A DNA stretch of 64,000 bases from JACVRW01 sp963814095 (GCA_963814095.1 CAWFBT010000001.1:1-64000); one strand, 5' to 3'. Counted from the first letter of the stretch, positions 8,017 through 15,989 are shown. Notes: a model not told the origin generated them from the letters alone. Numbers and translations: made by a program.

Positions 8017-9282
8017 TCAGGCGAGCGGGCTGAACACGAGCCCCGTTGGCACCTTTGGGTAGAAGTAGGTCGACTTCGGGGGCATCGATTCGCCTGCCTC
8101 GGCGACTTCGCGCACCTGCTCGACCGGCGTCGCGCGCATGAAGAAGCCGGCGTCGACGGCCCCGGACTCCACCCGGTCGATGGCGTCCTCGAGGCTCTTC
8201 GAGTAGTCGAGCCCGCGCAGGTGCGAGATGTCGTCTTCCGACATTCCAAGCGCGCCGCGCAGCACGATCGCCTCGAGCACCGCGGTGTCCAGCCGGCGAT
8301 ACGGGTCGGGCATCCCGGCGAGCGCCAGGTCGGCGATCGACTGGTCTTTGAGCGTCACGCGGTAGGGCTGCTTCTGGAAGCTGTCCATGTAGCCGAACGC
8401 GACCGGCCCGTCCTCGCGCGGCTCGAGCTGCTCGGTGGACGCCAGCTGCTCGACATCGAAGTCGCGCTTGACCGCATCGCGGATCGCGAGTTGCTTGGGG
8501 GTGTCGTCCTTCAGGCCCGTCAGCAGGCGGTGGGTGGGAAAGACGAGCAGGCCCGGGTCGGAGAGGGAGCAGAGCAGCATCAGCACGTAGCGGTGATCGC
8601 CCTCGCCGCCGATCTCCTCCGCGTAGACGCGCGCCGTCTCATAGCGGTGGTGCCCGTCCGCGATCAGGAGCTCGGCGCTTGCGAGCGCGTCCTGCAGGGA
8701 GCCAATCTCCTCGGTGACCCGCCAGAGGCTGTTGAGCGTGCCCTCGTGGTCGGCAACCGCCGCGAAGGGCTCACCCGCCGTGGCCCGCTCGAGCGCGACG
8801 GTCGCGGCGCCATCCCGGTCGGCGAACAGGCTGAAGATGGGGGAGAGGTTCGCGCGCGTCGCGCGCGTGAGGCGGAGCCGGTCCTCCTTGGGCCCGGGGT
8901 GGGTGCGCTCGTGCGGTCGGATACGGCCCGGGCCGTAGTCCTCCACGCGCACACGGGCGAAGAAGCCGGTCCTCGCACGCGCCGAGCCGTCGGGCCCAGT
9001 GTACTCCTGGCGAAGCGCCCACATGGCGGGCTCGTCCTCGCGCACGACGACGCCCGCGTCGAGCCATTCCCGCAGCGTCGCGGCCGCGTGCTCGTAGCGG
9101 TCGCCGCCTCCGGGCGGGGGCTCAGGCAGGTCGATCTCGACGACGTTGCGCGGGCTGCGCGCGACGAGCTCGGCGCGCAGCTCCTCGTCGATCACGTCGT
9201 AGGGAGGGGCGATCACGTCCTCGAGCGGCCCCGCCACCGAGGGCTCGTAGCGGAGAGTGCGGAGCGGCTGGACGTCGGCCAT
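8017..9282 (-). CDS. DUF1015 family protein
   Basis: 421 residues, full length for DUF1015. It begins with the family pattern (VQPLRTLRY, then DVIAPPYDVID) and has the conserved central block ADGHHRYETARVYAEE. The biochemical role of this family is not firmly established, so no reaction is assigned. Cytoplasmic, no signal peptide. It stands alone, upstream of and divergent from the tRNA-Pro gene. Confidence 0.85.
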   Translation of the reverse strand: MADVQPLRTLRYEPSVAGPLEDVIAPPYDVIDEELRAELVARSPRNVVEIDLPEPPPGGGDRYEHAAATLREWLDAGVVVREDEPAMWALRQEYTGPDGSARARTGFFARVRVEDYGPGRIRPHERTHPGPKEDRLRLTRATRANLSPIFSLFADRDGAATVALERATAGEPFAAVADHEGTLNSLWRVTEEIGSLQDALASAELLIADGHHRYETARVYAEEIGGEGDHRYVLMLLCSLSDPGLLVFPTHRLLTGLKDDTPKQLAIRDAVKRDFDVEQLASTEQLEPREDGPVAFGYMDSFQKQPYRVTLKDQSIADLALAGMPDPYRRLDTAVLEAIVLRGALGMSEDDISHLRGLDYSKSLEDAIDRVESGAVDAGFFMRATPVEQVREVAEAGESMPPKSTYFYPKVPTGLVFSPLA

Positions 9283-9347
9283 CGGGACGGGCCACCCTAC
9301 CCGACGCTGCCTCGATCTCCCGCCGCCACGGTTACACTCGCCGGCGA

Positions 9348-9421
9348 CGGGGTGTGGCGCAACCTGGTAGCGCGCCGCCTTTGGGTGGCGGAGGTTCCCG
9401 GTTCAAATCCGGGCACCCCGA
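9348..9421 (+). tRNA. tRNA-Pro (anticodon UGG)
   Basis: A complete cloverleaf can be folded. The 7-bp acceptor stem pairs CGGGGTG (9348-9354) with CACCCCG (9414-9420), followed by discriminator A. There is a D-loop with CAACCTGGTAG, an anticodon loop CTTTGGGTG giving TGG, and a T-arm with GGTTCAAATCC. CCA is not encoded. The next gene starts 5 bp after it. Confidence 0.96.
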
Positions 9422-9426
9422 TCCTC

Positions 9427-9876
9427 ATGGCAGAGACCCATGCCGGAGAGCGCCCGGGCGGGCGCGTCAAGCCGATCCTCCTGGCGGCTCTGATGGCGTT
9501 CCTCGCGCTCAACGTCTGGACCGGCAGCCCGCTGCTGGCGCTCTGGATCGGGTCGCGCATCCAGGGTGAGGAGAGTCAGCCGTCGATGGGGGCGTTCGCC
9601 GCTGTGATCGTCTGCCTGATCGCATTCAGCTGGGGGCTCTACCAGCTGCTGAAGCTCACCATGGGCGCGTACCAGGAGGCGACCGGAACCCAGCCGACCG
9701 TTCGTACCCATGCCCCGTGGCTGCGCAGCATGCGCGCCGAGCGGCCCGAGCACGGCCGCGGCGCAGCCCGGATCTCCGGGGCCGAGAAGATCGTGGTGGT
9801 CAGCGTGATCCTCGCGGCGGTCGTCTTCGAGGTCTGGTTCTTCTTCTTCTCGGGCTCGTCGATCGGCGCGGGCTGA
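9427..9876 (+). CDS. Small polytopic membrane protein of unknown function
   Basis: 149 residues from the ATG just after tRNA-Pro. Three hydrophobic helices are visible: ILLAALMAFLALNVWTG (about 17-33), a second around FAAVIVCLIAFSWGLYQLL, and a third VVVSVILAAVVFEVWFFFF near the C-terminus. No family or motif is recognised. The gene lies between two tRNA genes, just left of the tRNA-Arg attachment site. The in-frame extension upstream of the tRNA is not coding. Confidence 0.7.
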   Translation: MAETHAGERPGGRVKPILLAALMAFLALNVWTGSPLLALWIGSRIQGEESQPSMGAFAAVIVCLIAFSWGLYQLLKLTMGAYQEATGTQPTVRTHAPWLRSMRAERPEHGRGAARISGAEKIVVVSVILAAVVFEVWFFFFSGSSIGAG

Positions 9877-9920
9877 CCTCGTCAGCTGCCGACGGCGGGC
9901 CTAGGCTTTGCGTGGTATCC

Positions 9921-9994
9921 GCCCCGGTAGCTCAGTTGGACAGAGCGGCGGCCTTCTAAGCCGCGGGTCGCAGGTTCGAATCCTGCCCGGGGCA
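9921..9994 (+). tRNA. tRNA-Arg (anticodon UCU); integration target of the island
   Basis: Acceptor stem GCCCCGG (9921-9927) pairs with CCGGGGC (9987-9993), with discriminator A at 9994. The anticodon loop CTTCTAA gives TCT (Arg), and the T-arm contains GGTTCGAATCC. CCA is not encoded. The segment 9952-9994 is repeated exactly at 29024-29066, so the 3' half of this tRNA served as an attachment site. Confidence 0.96.
9952..9994 (+). repeat. attL-type direct repeat (43 bp), within tRNA-Arg
   Basis: Left copy of the 43-bp direct repeat. It starts at the CCTTCTAA of the anticodon stem-loop and ends with the discriminator base A. It is identical to 29024-29066; the bases before and after differ (GG versus CA before, CTTG versus TCGA after), which fixes the repeat limits. 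Confidence 0.93.
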
Positions 9995-10340
9995 CTTGCG
10001 ACGCACGGCACTCGAATGAAAAGTCCTGCAAGCGAGCGGTTCTGCAGGTCAGCGCATAGGCCGCTGGATGCGAGGAGATGCGAGCGAATGCACCATTGGC
10101 GGCGCTCGAGGTCGCATATTGGTCGCATCGAATGCTCGCCCAGGCAATCCGTACGAAAGGCTGCTGATTGTCGCACCGGAAGCGTCAACGGCCGGGCACT
10201 GCACTCATCGTGGTCCCGGGTCGCCGGACGAATGGAATGGTGATCGTCCGCCGGCACGGCACCCAGGCCCGTCGGCGCCTTCGTCGGTGTCTGCCGGAAT
10301 AGGCCGTGAGCATCTCTCGCACGAGCGCGAGGGGCCCGCG
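9995..10340. other. Left end of island, no gene recognised
   Basis: The 346 bp between the tRNA-Arg 3' end and the prenyltransferase hold no frame with a recognisable protein. An integrase would be expected here in an intact element; none is seen. One frame gives a tRNA-derived shadow peptide (RIRTCDPRL type), which is not a gene. Confidence 0.6.
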
Positions 10341-11299
10341 CTAGGCCACGGCCACCGCCAGCGGCATCAACAGATACTCCGCGAAGAAGAGCGCCCAGAC
10401 ACGCAGGTAGAAGCGGTGAAGGCGACGCGGTCGGTCAGGTCGACGCGCACCGCGAGCCACAGCAGCACGGCGAGGCATGCAAGGTGACCCGGGACGAGGA
10501 CGGCGGCCGACGCATCGTCCGAGAGCAGCGGCGCCGCGACGATCATCGCGAGGTAGGCGCCCGCCAGCGCGGTCATTCCCATGACGAACGCGGCGCGGGC
10601 TCCGAGGCGGACCGTGAAGGTCGCGATGCGGTAGCGGCGATCCCCCTCGGCGTCCGGAATGTCCTTCAGCACCGCGATGGCGAAGGAGAAGGGCAGCACG
10701 AACAGGGTCAGGGCGACGATTGGCCCGGGCAGCTCGCTCAGGCCCGGACGGCCTCCGAGCGTGGAGGCGAAGTGGAGGTACACGCCGACGTTGACGACGG
10801 CCGCGCGGACGAGCGAAATGCTTGCCGCGGCGAGCGCGGGAAAGCGCTTGAGCCGGAAGGGCGGCGATGAGTAGGCCGTCCCGATCGCCAGCGCGGCTCC
10901 CACCGCGGCCGTCTCGACCCAGCCCTGGGTCAGCGCCATGGCCAGTGCGAGGAGCCCGGACACGATGACGAGCCACCATGCGGCCCGGACGCTCAGCAGC
11001 CCGGCCGGGATCGGCAGGCCGGGCTTGTTGACCCGGTCGATCTCGACGTCCTCGCACTGGTTGATGCCGACGATGTAGAGGTTCACGAGCGCGCCGGCGA
11101 GCAGCGTCAGCGCGAGGTCACCGAGCCCGTCGCCGACGGCGGCACCCGGGAGCGTCTCCGCGGCGATGACGTAGATGCCGAAAATGCTCGTCGTGGTGAC
11201 GATCAGCGTGTGCGGTCGCGAGAAGCGCCACAGGGTGTGCGCGGCCGCGAGCGGCGAGCCCCGCCCCGCGACGGCGACCGCAAGCCCGGCGCCCTTCAC
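10341..11299 (-). CDS. vte2: Homogentisate phytyl/prenyltransferase homologue (UbiA family), frameshifted near the 3' end
   Basis: Polytopic UbiA-family prenyltransferase. The first Asp-rich motif is NQCEDVEIDRVNKPGLP (80-96), where INKP and LP are typical of tocopherol-type homogentisate transferases. The second is KDIPDAEGDR (212-221). These enzymes join phytyl- or geranylgeranyl-diphosphate to homogentisate with decarboxylation. After residue 295 (near 10414) the frame ends early at 10367 with an unrelated tail. Shifting one base gives FYLRVWALFFAEYLLMPLA, which matches the family's last helix and ends at 10341. I therefore annotate 10341-11299 with a 1-nt frameshift, either real or a sequencing indel. 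The start overlaps the methyltransferase stop by 4 bp. Confidence 0.85.
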
Positions 11300-12039
11300 G
11301 GGGACCGCCCCGGCGCCCGCCGCGCGCGCAGCTTCATGAAGATCGCGATGGGGATGAACAGGGCGCCTGCGAGCGAGCCGGCTGCGAAGCGGACAAGCCG
11401 CCGCACCGTCCAGGGCTCGTCGGCGCGTTCGGGGACCGTTTCGCCCCAGCTGGGCGCAGGAGCGCCGTTCCGAGTGGCCCGGCCGGCGACCGCTACCGCG
11501 TACGCGCCGTCACCCGCTGAGGCGGCCCACGGCGGGTCCATCGTCAGGACGCGGACGTCGGCGAAGCCCGCAGCCTCGAACCAGCGGACGTAGTCGGCGC
11601 GTCTGGGAAACAGCATCCAGGCGTCCGCGAGCCAGCGAGCCGCACGCCCTGACGGCGGCAGCGGGCCCGCCACCATCGCCAGGCCGCCCGGGCGCAGCAC
11701 GCGGTGCGCCTCGCGGATCGCCCGCTCGGGGTCGGGCCAATACTCGATGCTGCCGCAGGAGACGTAGCGGTCGAAGGCGTCGTCTGGGAATGGAAGGTCC
11801 TCGGCGTCGCCGAGCAGCTTGCGGCACGCCGCGAGCGCCGGCTTCGCCTGCGCGCGCCGCAGCTGCGCGGCGCTCTGGTCGAGCATCGTCACGCGCGCGG
11901 CGTCCACATGCTCGATGACACCCTCGGTGGCGAAGCCGGTGCCGGCACCGACGTCGACCGTGTCGAGGCCGGGCTGGTCGAGCTGCGCCGCGGAGAGGGC
12001 GCGGGCCCGCATCGGGGGCGTCCAGAACAGCGGATTCAC
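11296..12039 (-). CDS. vte3: MPBQ/MSBQ methyltransferase homologue (VTE3-like)
   Basis: SAM-dependent methyltransferase with motif I VDVGAGTGF (28-36) and the distinctive GDAEDLPF and GSIEYWPDP blocks. The C-terminus has a hydrophobic anchor (FAAGSLAGALFIPIAIFMKL). From memory, the DQSAAQL, AEDLPF, RYVS-GSIEYWPDP, WMLFP and WFEAAGF segments follow plant VTE3, which methylates 2-methyl-6-phytyl- or solanyl-benzoquinol. The GTG at 12039 truncates the protein: the same frame continues upstream to about 12117 and encodes IQHKKEALWFYRFVSPLYDR, again as in VTE3, but contains no ATG, GTG or TTG before an upstream TAG. A CTG at 12105 or a mutated start is possible. Membrane-associated; coupled to the prenyltransferase. 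Confidence 0.88.
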   Translation of the reverse strand: MNPLFWTPPMRARALSAAQLDQPGLDTVDVGAGTGFATEGVIEHVDAARVTMLDQSAAQLRRAQAKPALAACRKLLGDAEDLPFPDDAFDRYVSCGSIEYWPDPERAIREAHRVLRPGGLAMVAGPLPPSGRAARWLADAWMLFPRRADYVRWFEAAGFADVRVLTMDPPWAASAGDGAYAVAVAGRATRNGAPAPSWGETVPERADEPWTVRRLVRFAAGSLAGALFIPIAIFMKLRARRAPGRSP

Positions 12040-12150
12040 CCAACGGTCATACAGCGGCGAAACGAACCGGTAGAACCAGAGCGCTTCCTTTTTGTGCTGG
12101 ATCAGGCGGATGTGTCGGCCTTTGTCCGCGGGTATGCGTACCGGATATAT

Positions 12151-12744
12151 ATGACCCTCGAGCTACTCGACCGCTGGTTACCAGAGCCGGCGATCCGTAC
12201 ACACCACCGGCGCGCCAGCCTCGTCGACCCCACGCAGCTATGGAGTGCGGCGCTCACGGTGAGGCTGTCCGATACGCCGTTGCTCGGCAGGCTGATCCGC
12301 TGGCGCATACCTGGTACGAGCCCAGACCAGTCTTTCGACGAGCTCTTTCGCACGTACCCATTCACCGTTCTCGAGGAGGATGAGGGGTTGCTGATCTCGG
12401 GACTGTGCGGGCGCATCTGGACGCTGGCTCGCGACTATCCTGACCTCGCCGGTCCGGAGGCCTTCCGGGACTGGGACAGGAGCGGCACGGTACGAGTGCT
12501 GTTCGCGCACTGGGTCGAGCGAGGCCAGGGCAATGAGTTCGAGCTGGTGTCCGAGGCGCGCGTGCAGCCGGTCGACTCGGGCGCCGAACGACGGCTGCGC
12601 GTTCTGTGGGCGCTCATCGGGCCATTCGAGGGCCTCGTGGGCACGGACGCGCTCAAGGCCGCGGTGCAGCGGGCGGAGGACGGCGCGCCTCACTCGCAGG
12701 ACGGCCCTGTTCAAGACCGGCCAGCGGCGAGACCGAGTCGATGA
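12151..12744 (+). CDS. Conserved protein of unknown function between the tocochromanol genes
   Basis: 197 residues from ATG 12151, soluble, with no signal peptide and no motif I can assign. The alternation of strands with a Trp-rich C-terminal half (LRVLWALIGPFEGLVG) could fit an SRPBCC-like fold, but this is a guess. It runs on the opposite strand to the pathway genes: its start lies 111 bp from the methyltransferase GTG, and its 3' end overlaps the cyclase 3' end by 92 bp. A role in handling hydrophobic pathway products is conceivable only from position. Confidence 0.65.
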   Translation: MTLELLDRWLPEPAIRTHHRRASLVDPTQLWSAALTVRLSDTPLLGRLIRWRIPGTSPDQSFDELFRTYPFTVLEEDEGLLISGLCGRIWTLARDYPDLAGPEAFRDWDRSGTVRVLFAHWVERGQGNEFELVSEARVQPVDSGAERRLRVLWALIGPFEGLVGTDALKAAVQRAEDGAPHSQDGPVQDRPAARPSR

Positions 12745-13633
12745 GCGTTCGCCCTCCGCGGCTCAGCCGAACCGCCAGCCGTCCCGCCAGCACCTGTTCG
12801 CTTCGCATCTCGACGTGGGGCTCGCCGGGTTCGGGCACCGGCAGGACGTGGCCGGAGCTCGTCGCCTGGCCATCGATCTCGAGGCGGTACCGGGGCGAAC
12901 TGGTTCGCACCCGCCAGCGGCGGTCGCCCAGCGCTACCCGTGAGCGGGCGAGGGGCGGGGCGAAGCGGTGAACCTGGCCACCGCGCCACAGCACGACGGC
13001 GGAGGGGGTCGCGCCGAGACGTGGGAGCGCGCCGCCGGCGAAAGCGACGCCGAGGCCCTCCTCCGGGAAGGCGCTCGCCTGGCCCCACCACCAACGGCCG
13101 GCGAAGCCGGGCCCCCAATTCTTCTCCGCGTAGACCGTCGCCTCGTCGAGCCGAAGCGGCCGGCCGGCCACGCAGCCCTCGCCAGACGCCGCCCCGTCGA
13201 GCAGGACGGGATGCCAGTACTGAGCGAGCCCCGGAACGACGCTGGCGGCGCCGAGCGCACCGAAGGCACCGCGCGGCCAAATCAAACGGGCGCTCAGCCG
13301 GAGGTCGAGCCAGTCCTCATCGCCGAGCCGCAGCCGGACGCGCTCCAAGGACCCCTCGAGGACCTTGCCGGCCCGCACCCCGAATCCGGTGGGCGACCCC
13401 ACGGCGGGCGCGGTGGTCGCGTAGCGCACATGCGTGCCCGGGTGGGAGGCCAGGGCGACGAGTCCCCAGCGCCGGTCGGCTCCCCGCCCCACGCCGCAGA
13501 GCACCACGAGCACCGTCTCCCCGGCCACGATTCGCCAGTAGTAGCCCTCTATGGGGGCACCGTGGTCGCGGCCGGGATCGCCGAACGGGAGATCGGCGCC
13601 GCGTTCCCGGTAGGCGGCGTGGAGGCCGGTCAC
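12653..13633 (-). CDS. vte1: Tocopherol cyclase homologue (VTE1 family)
   Basis: 326 residues matching the tocopherol cyclase family (Pfam PF14249) in order. An N-terminal EGYYWRIV block corresponds to FEGWYFRV. The hallmark ATVYAEKNWGPGF with RWWWGQA follows (166-186), then AGGALPRL, a VHRFAPPL segment and a C-terminal PHVEMRSEQVLAG with LSRGGRTLIDS. Tocopherol cyclase closes the chromanol ring of 2,3-dimethyl-6-prenyl-benzoquinol. Slightly shorter than plant enzymes and without a transit peptide. It is first of the three minus-strand pathway genes and is separated from the methyltransferase by an opposite-strand gene. Family assignment is strong; the exact substrate (phytyl or geranylgeranyl chain) is inferred. 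Confidence 0.88.
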   Translation of the reverse strand: MTGLHAAYRERGADLPFGDPGRDHGAPIEGYYWRIVAGETVLVVLCGVGRGADRRWGLVALASHPGTHVRYATTAPAVGSPTGFGVRAGKVLEGSLERVRLRLGDEDWLDLRLSARLIWPRGAFGALGAASVVPGLAQYWHPVLLDGAASGEGCVAGRPLRLDEATVYAEKNWGPGFAGRWWWGQASAFPEEGLGVAFAGGALPRLGATPSAVVLWRGGQVHRFAPPLARSRVALGDRRWRVRTSSPRYRLEIDGQATSSGHVLPVPEPGEPHVEMRSEQVLAGRLAVRLSRGGRTLIDSVSPLAGLEQGRPASEARRPPPAAPRP

Positions 13634-13653
13634 GCGCCCCTCGCCGAAGCCGC

Positions 13654-14103
13654 GTGGTGATCTTTCGCGCCCGCCAGCTCGCCGCTGCGCCGGGGCTGAT
13701 GCGCCAGCTCGGGAGACGACGCCGCCGGCGCCCGCCGCTCACGTCGCCGAGCCCGATTGCCGAGCGGTCTAACAGCGCGCTCAGACCGGCTCGAGATGAA
13801 GAAGGGCGGCTCGCCGGATGCCTCGCGCCGCTCACCGGCGATCCGGACCTCGCCGAGATCATCGTCGTCGACGACGAGTCCTTCGACCGCACCGCCGCGG
13901 TAGGCGAGGAGCACGGCGCGGCCGTGCTGGCCGGCCGGGCTCTGCCGCCGGGTTCGGCCGTCAAATGGTGGGCGCTCGACCAGGGCCTGCGCGCCGCTTG
14001 CGGTGATCTCCTGTTGTACCTCGACGCCAACAATCTTCCACGGCCGGCAGTCACGCGGCCCGCTCCCTCGACCGCACGTGCAGCGCACCGGGAGAATCCA
14101 TGA
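13654..14103 (+). pseudogene. Remnant of a family-2 glycosyltransferase
   Basis: The frame contains a recognisable GT2 core: ARDEEGRLAGCLAPL, AEIIVVDDESFDRTA, then LPPGSAVKWWALDQGL and CGDLLLYLDANN, resembling hopanoid- or carotenoid-associated GT2 enzymes (VIPARDEE...VDDxSxDxT...LPPGWxGKxWAL...LxLDAD). The expected VSVVI strand before PARDEE is replaced by unrelated residues. The protein stops after the DxD region, about 230 residues short, with a scrambled tail. It runs head-to-head with the cyclase gene and overlaps the next start by 4 bp. Most likely a decayed fragment. Confidence 0.6.
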
Positions 14104-15041
14104 GCCGCCGTGCCACGGAGACCGACCTGGTCACGGGAGCGTTCAGCTACTCGGGTTCGCGTATCGCCGAACTCCTGATCGAGTCCGGAGGAGAGGTACG
14201 AACCCTCACGCATCATCCGGATCGCGAGCACCCGCTCCGAGCACGAGTCCAAGCCTCGCCCTATCGGTTCGATGACCCAGCCGCGCTGACGCGCAGTCTC
14301 GAGGGGATCACCACTCTCTACAACACCTACTGGGTCCGATTCGAGCGAGGCCGGACGACCTTCGCCAACGCCGTCGCCAACTCGCGAGCGCTGTTCGAGG
14401 CAGCTCGACGTGCCGGCGTCGCTCGCATCGTTCACGTGAGCATCGCGAATCCTTCGATCGATTCGCCGCTTCCCTACTACCGCGGCAAAGCACTCGTCGA
14501 GCACGCTCTGGCTACTGCCGGCGTTCCGTACGCGATCGTCAGGCCAACGTTCTTCTTCGGCGGTGGGCGGGACATCCTGGCCAACAACATCGCCTGGATC
14601 CTGCGACGCATGCCGCTCTTCGTCGTGCCGGGCGACGGCCGCTACCTGGTGCAGCCGATCCACGTCGACGATCTCGCGCGCATCTGTCTCCGAGCCGCGC
14701 ATGGTCGCGGCGGCGTGATCATGGACGCCGCCGGGCCGGACACGATGTCGTTTGAAGAACTCGTTCGAGCCATTCGGGACGCTCTCGGTCGACGTACGCC
14801 GATCCTGCACGCACCGCCTGCCGCGATGGCCGCGCTCGCGCGCGCACTCGGCCTTGTCGTGCGCGACGTCGTTCTCACCGCCGACGAGATTCGTGGCCTG
14901 ACCTCTGGGCTGCTGGTCTCACATCAGCCCGCGCTCGGACACATCTCCTTCCTTGAATGGCTAAACGAGCACAGGCCAACACTCGGCGGTGCATACGCGA
15001 ACGAGCTGGACCGTCACTTTCGGATGCGCCGCGGCATCTGA
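14100..15041 (+). CDS. NAD(P)-binding epimerase/dehydratase-like protein (atypical SDR)
   Basis: 313 residues. The Rossmann motif TGAFSYSGSRIAELL lies near residues 12-26. It has the NmrA/NDUFA9-like arrangement, with VHVSIANPS, then YYRGKALVEHALATAG (a YxxxK-type pair) and PTFFFGGGRDIL. A VQPIHVDDLARI segment follows, as in isoflavone-reductase or NDUFA9-like SDRs. It probably reduces or binds a hydrophobic substrate; position beside the tocochromanol genes is the only hint about the substrate. It overlaps the glycosyltransferase remnant by 4 bp. Confidence 0.82.
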   Translation: MSRRATETDLVTGAFSYSGSRIAELLIESGGEVRTLTHHPDREHPLRARVQASPYRFDDPAALTRSLEGITTLYNTYWVRFERGRTTFANAVANSRALFEAARRAGVARIVHVSIANPSIDSPLPYYRGKALVEHALATAGVPYAIVRPTFFFGGGRDILANNIAWILRRMPLFVVPGDGRYLVQPIHVDDLARICLRAAHGRGGVIMDAAGPDTMSFEELVRAIRDALGRRTPILHAPPAAMAALARALGLVVRDVVLTADEIRGLTSGLLVSHQPALGHISFLEWLNEHRPTLGGAYANELDRHFRMRRGI

Positions 15042-15633
15042 GGAGTGCCCCAGGCTGTGGCCGTGCAGGAAGCGCCCGATCGCGTCGGCGACGAGCCGTC
15101 GAGGCGCTTCGGCGCGACGATGCCCGCGTGGACGAGGGCAGCGATGCCCTGCATCGTGGCGAACAGCACCCGGACCATCCGCGCCCCGTGCGACGCTGCC
15201 CGCGCGGGTGCTGGGAGCACAAGTACCTGACGCGCCCTCGAGCGACCAGTCGATCCCGAACTCGACCGCGTCCTCGTCCGACCAGTCGATGCGCCTCGCC
15301 TCGCCTCGCTTGATGAAGATCGGCCAGGACCTCCCCGACGCCAACACCGCGATCTAGACCAAGATCGCGGCGAGATGGCGCCTGTCAGGCGATCCTCGTC
15401 CTCGGGGCTCGCCCCCTCGAGAACGAAGGGGTCTGTGGGCTGTCATGTCCAGTTCTGGTCAGTCTGTTTGAGCCGATCGGGGCCGGGCAGGAGGCATCGT
15501 CGGGTGGATGCGGAGCGGACTCGCGACGTCTCCCCGGACCTGGATTCCACAACGAAGTGCTGGGTCGGCTCGTGTAGCGCGAGTTTGGGTCGGAAGCTTC
15601 GAAATCACCACAGGACCGCGGAGGTTCATTCGA
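15042..15633. other. Spacer with decayed sequence, no gene called
   Basis: About 590 bp without a convincing gene. Around 15200 one forward frame reads CWEHKYLTR, the same ending as the zinc-ribbon protein at 52319-52610 (CREHKYLTR), so a decayed copy of that small protein may lie here. Nothing else is recognised. Confidence 0.4.
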
Positions 15634-15966
15634 ATGGCTACCACAGGTGCCACCGGTGGCGATCGCGCCACCTCACGGCCCGGCGTAGGCCGTGCCGTCC
15701 GTCGACTGAGCACGGAGACCAAGGCTGCGTTCAAGACCACCGAGTTCTGGGCCATGATCGGCCTGATCGTCGCGATCCTGATCAGCGCAGCCGTGATCAA
15801 TGGGGGCGACAACGGAACCGATGAGTTCATCGCCCGCCAGGCATGGCTGTACGTCGCGATTCTCGGTGGCGCGTATTTCATCTCTCGCGGTCTGGCCAAG
15901 TCGGGAAGCTCGGACCCGTATTGGGATGAGCCCGACAGCCCCAACGGGCGAGACCGGGACCGCTAA
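15634..15966 (+). CDS. Small two-helix membrane protein, paralogue of 24641-24958
   Basis: 110 residues from ATG 15634, preceded by a GGAGG ribosome site. A basic N-terminus (about 1-33) leads to TTEFWAMIGLIVAILISAAV (helix 1), a short GGDNGTDEFIARQ loop and AWLYVAILGGAYFISRGLA (helix 2), with an acidic tail. The central part is nearly identical to the second island copy. No known domain. The conserved polar loop between the helices suggests a specific function, possibly stress-related given the island context, but this is inference. Confidence 0.8.
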   Translation: MATTGATGGDRATSRPGVGRAVRRLSTETKAAFKTTEFWAMIGLIVAILISAAVINGGDNGTDEFIARQAWLYVAILGGAYFISRGLAKSGSSDPYWDEPDSPNGRDRDR

Positions 15967-15989
15967 GCGTCCGGGACGCTGGAACACGG

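Noticed and set aside
7870..9426. Long forward frame (over 500 codons) across the DUF1015 gene
   Set aside because: It is the antisense shadow of the DUF1015 gene and also runs through tRNA-Pro; only the part from ATG 9427 is a gene.
9901..10257. Reverse frame over tRNA-Arg as a protein gene
   Set aside because: Contains the RIRTCDPRLRRPP-type peptide that results from translating a tRNA antisense; no homology to integrases.
10341..11299. Menaquinone (MenA), ubiquinone (UbiA) or heme O (CyoE) prenyltransferase
   Set aside because: The NKPGLPIPAG and KDIPDAEGDR motifs and the C-terminal helix match homogentisate transferases better, and the neighbours are a VTE3-like methyltransferase and a tocopherol cyclase.
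13317..14810. Reverse 497-codon frame opposite the NAD-binding protein gene
   Set aside because: Arg/Ser/Pro-rich shadow translation with no domain, lying antisense to recognisable coding sequence.
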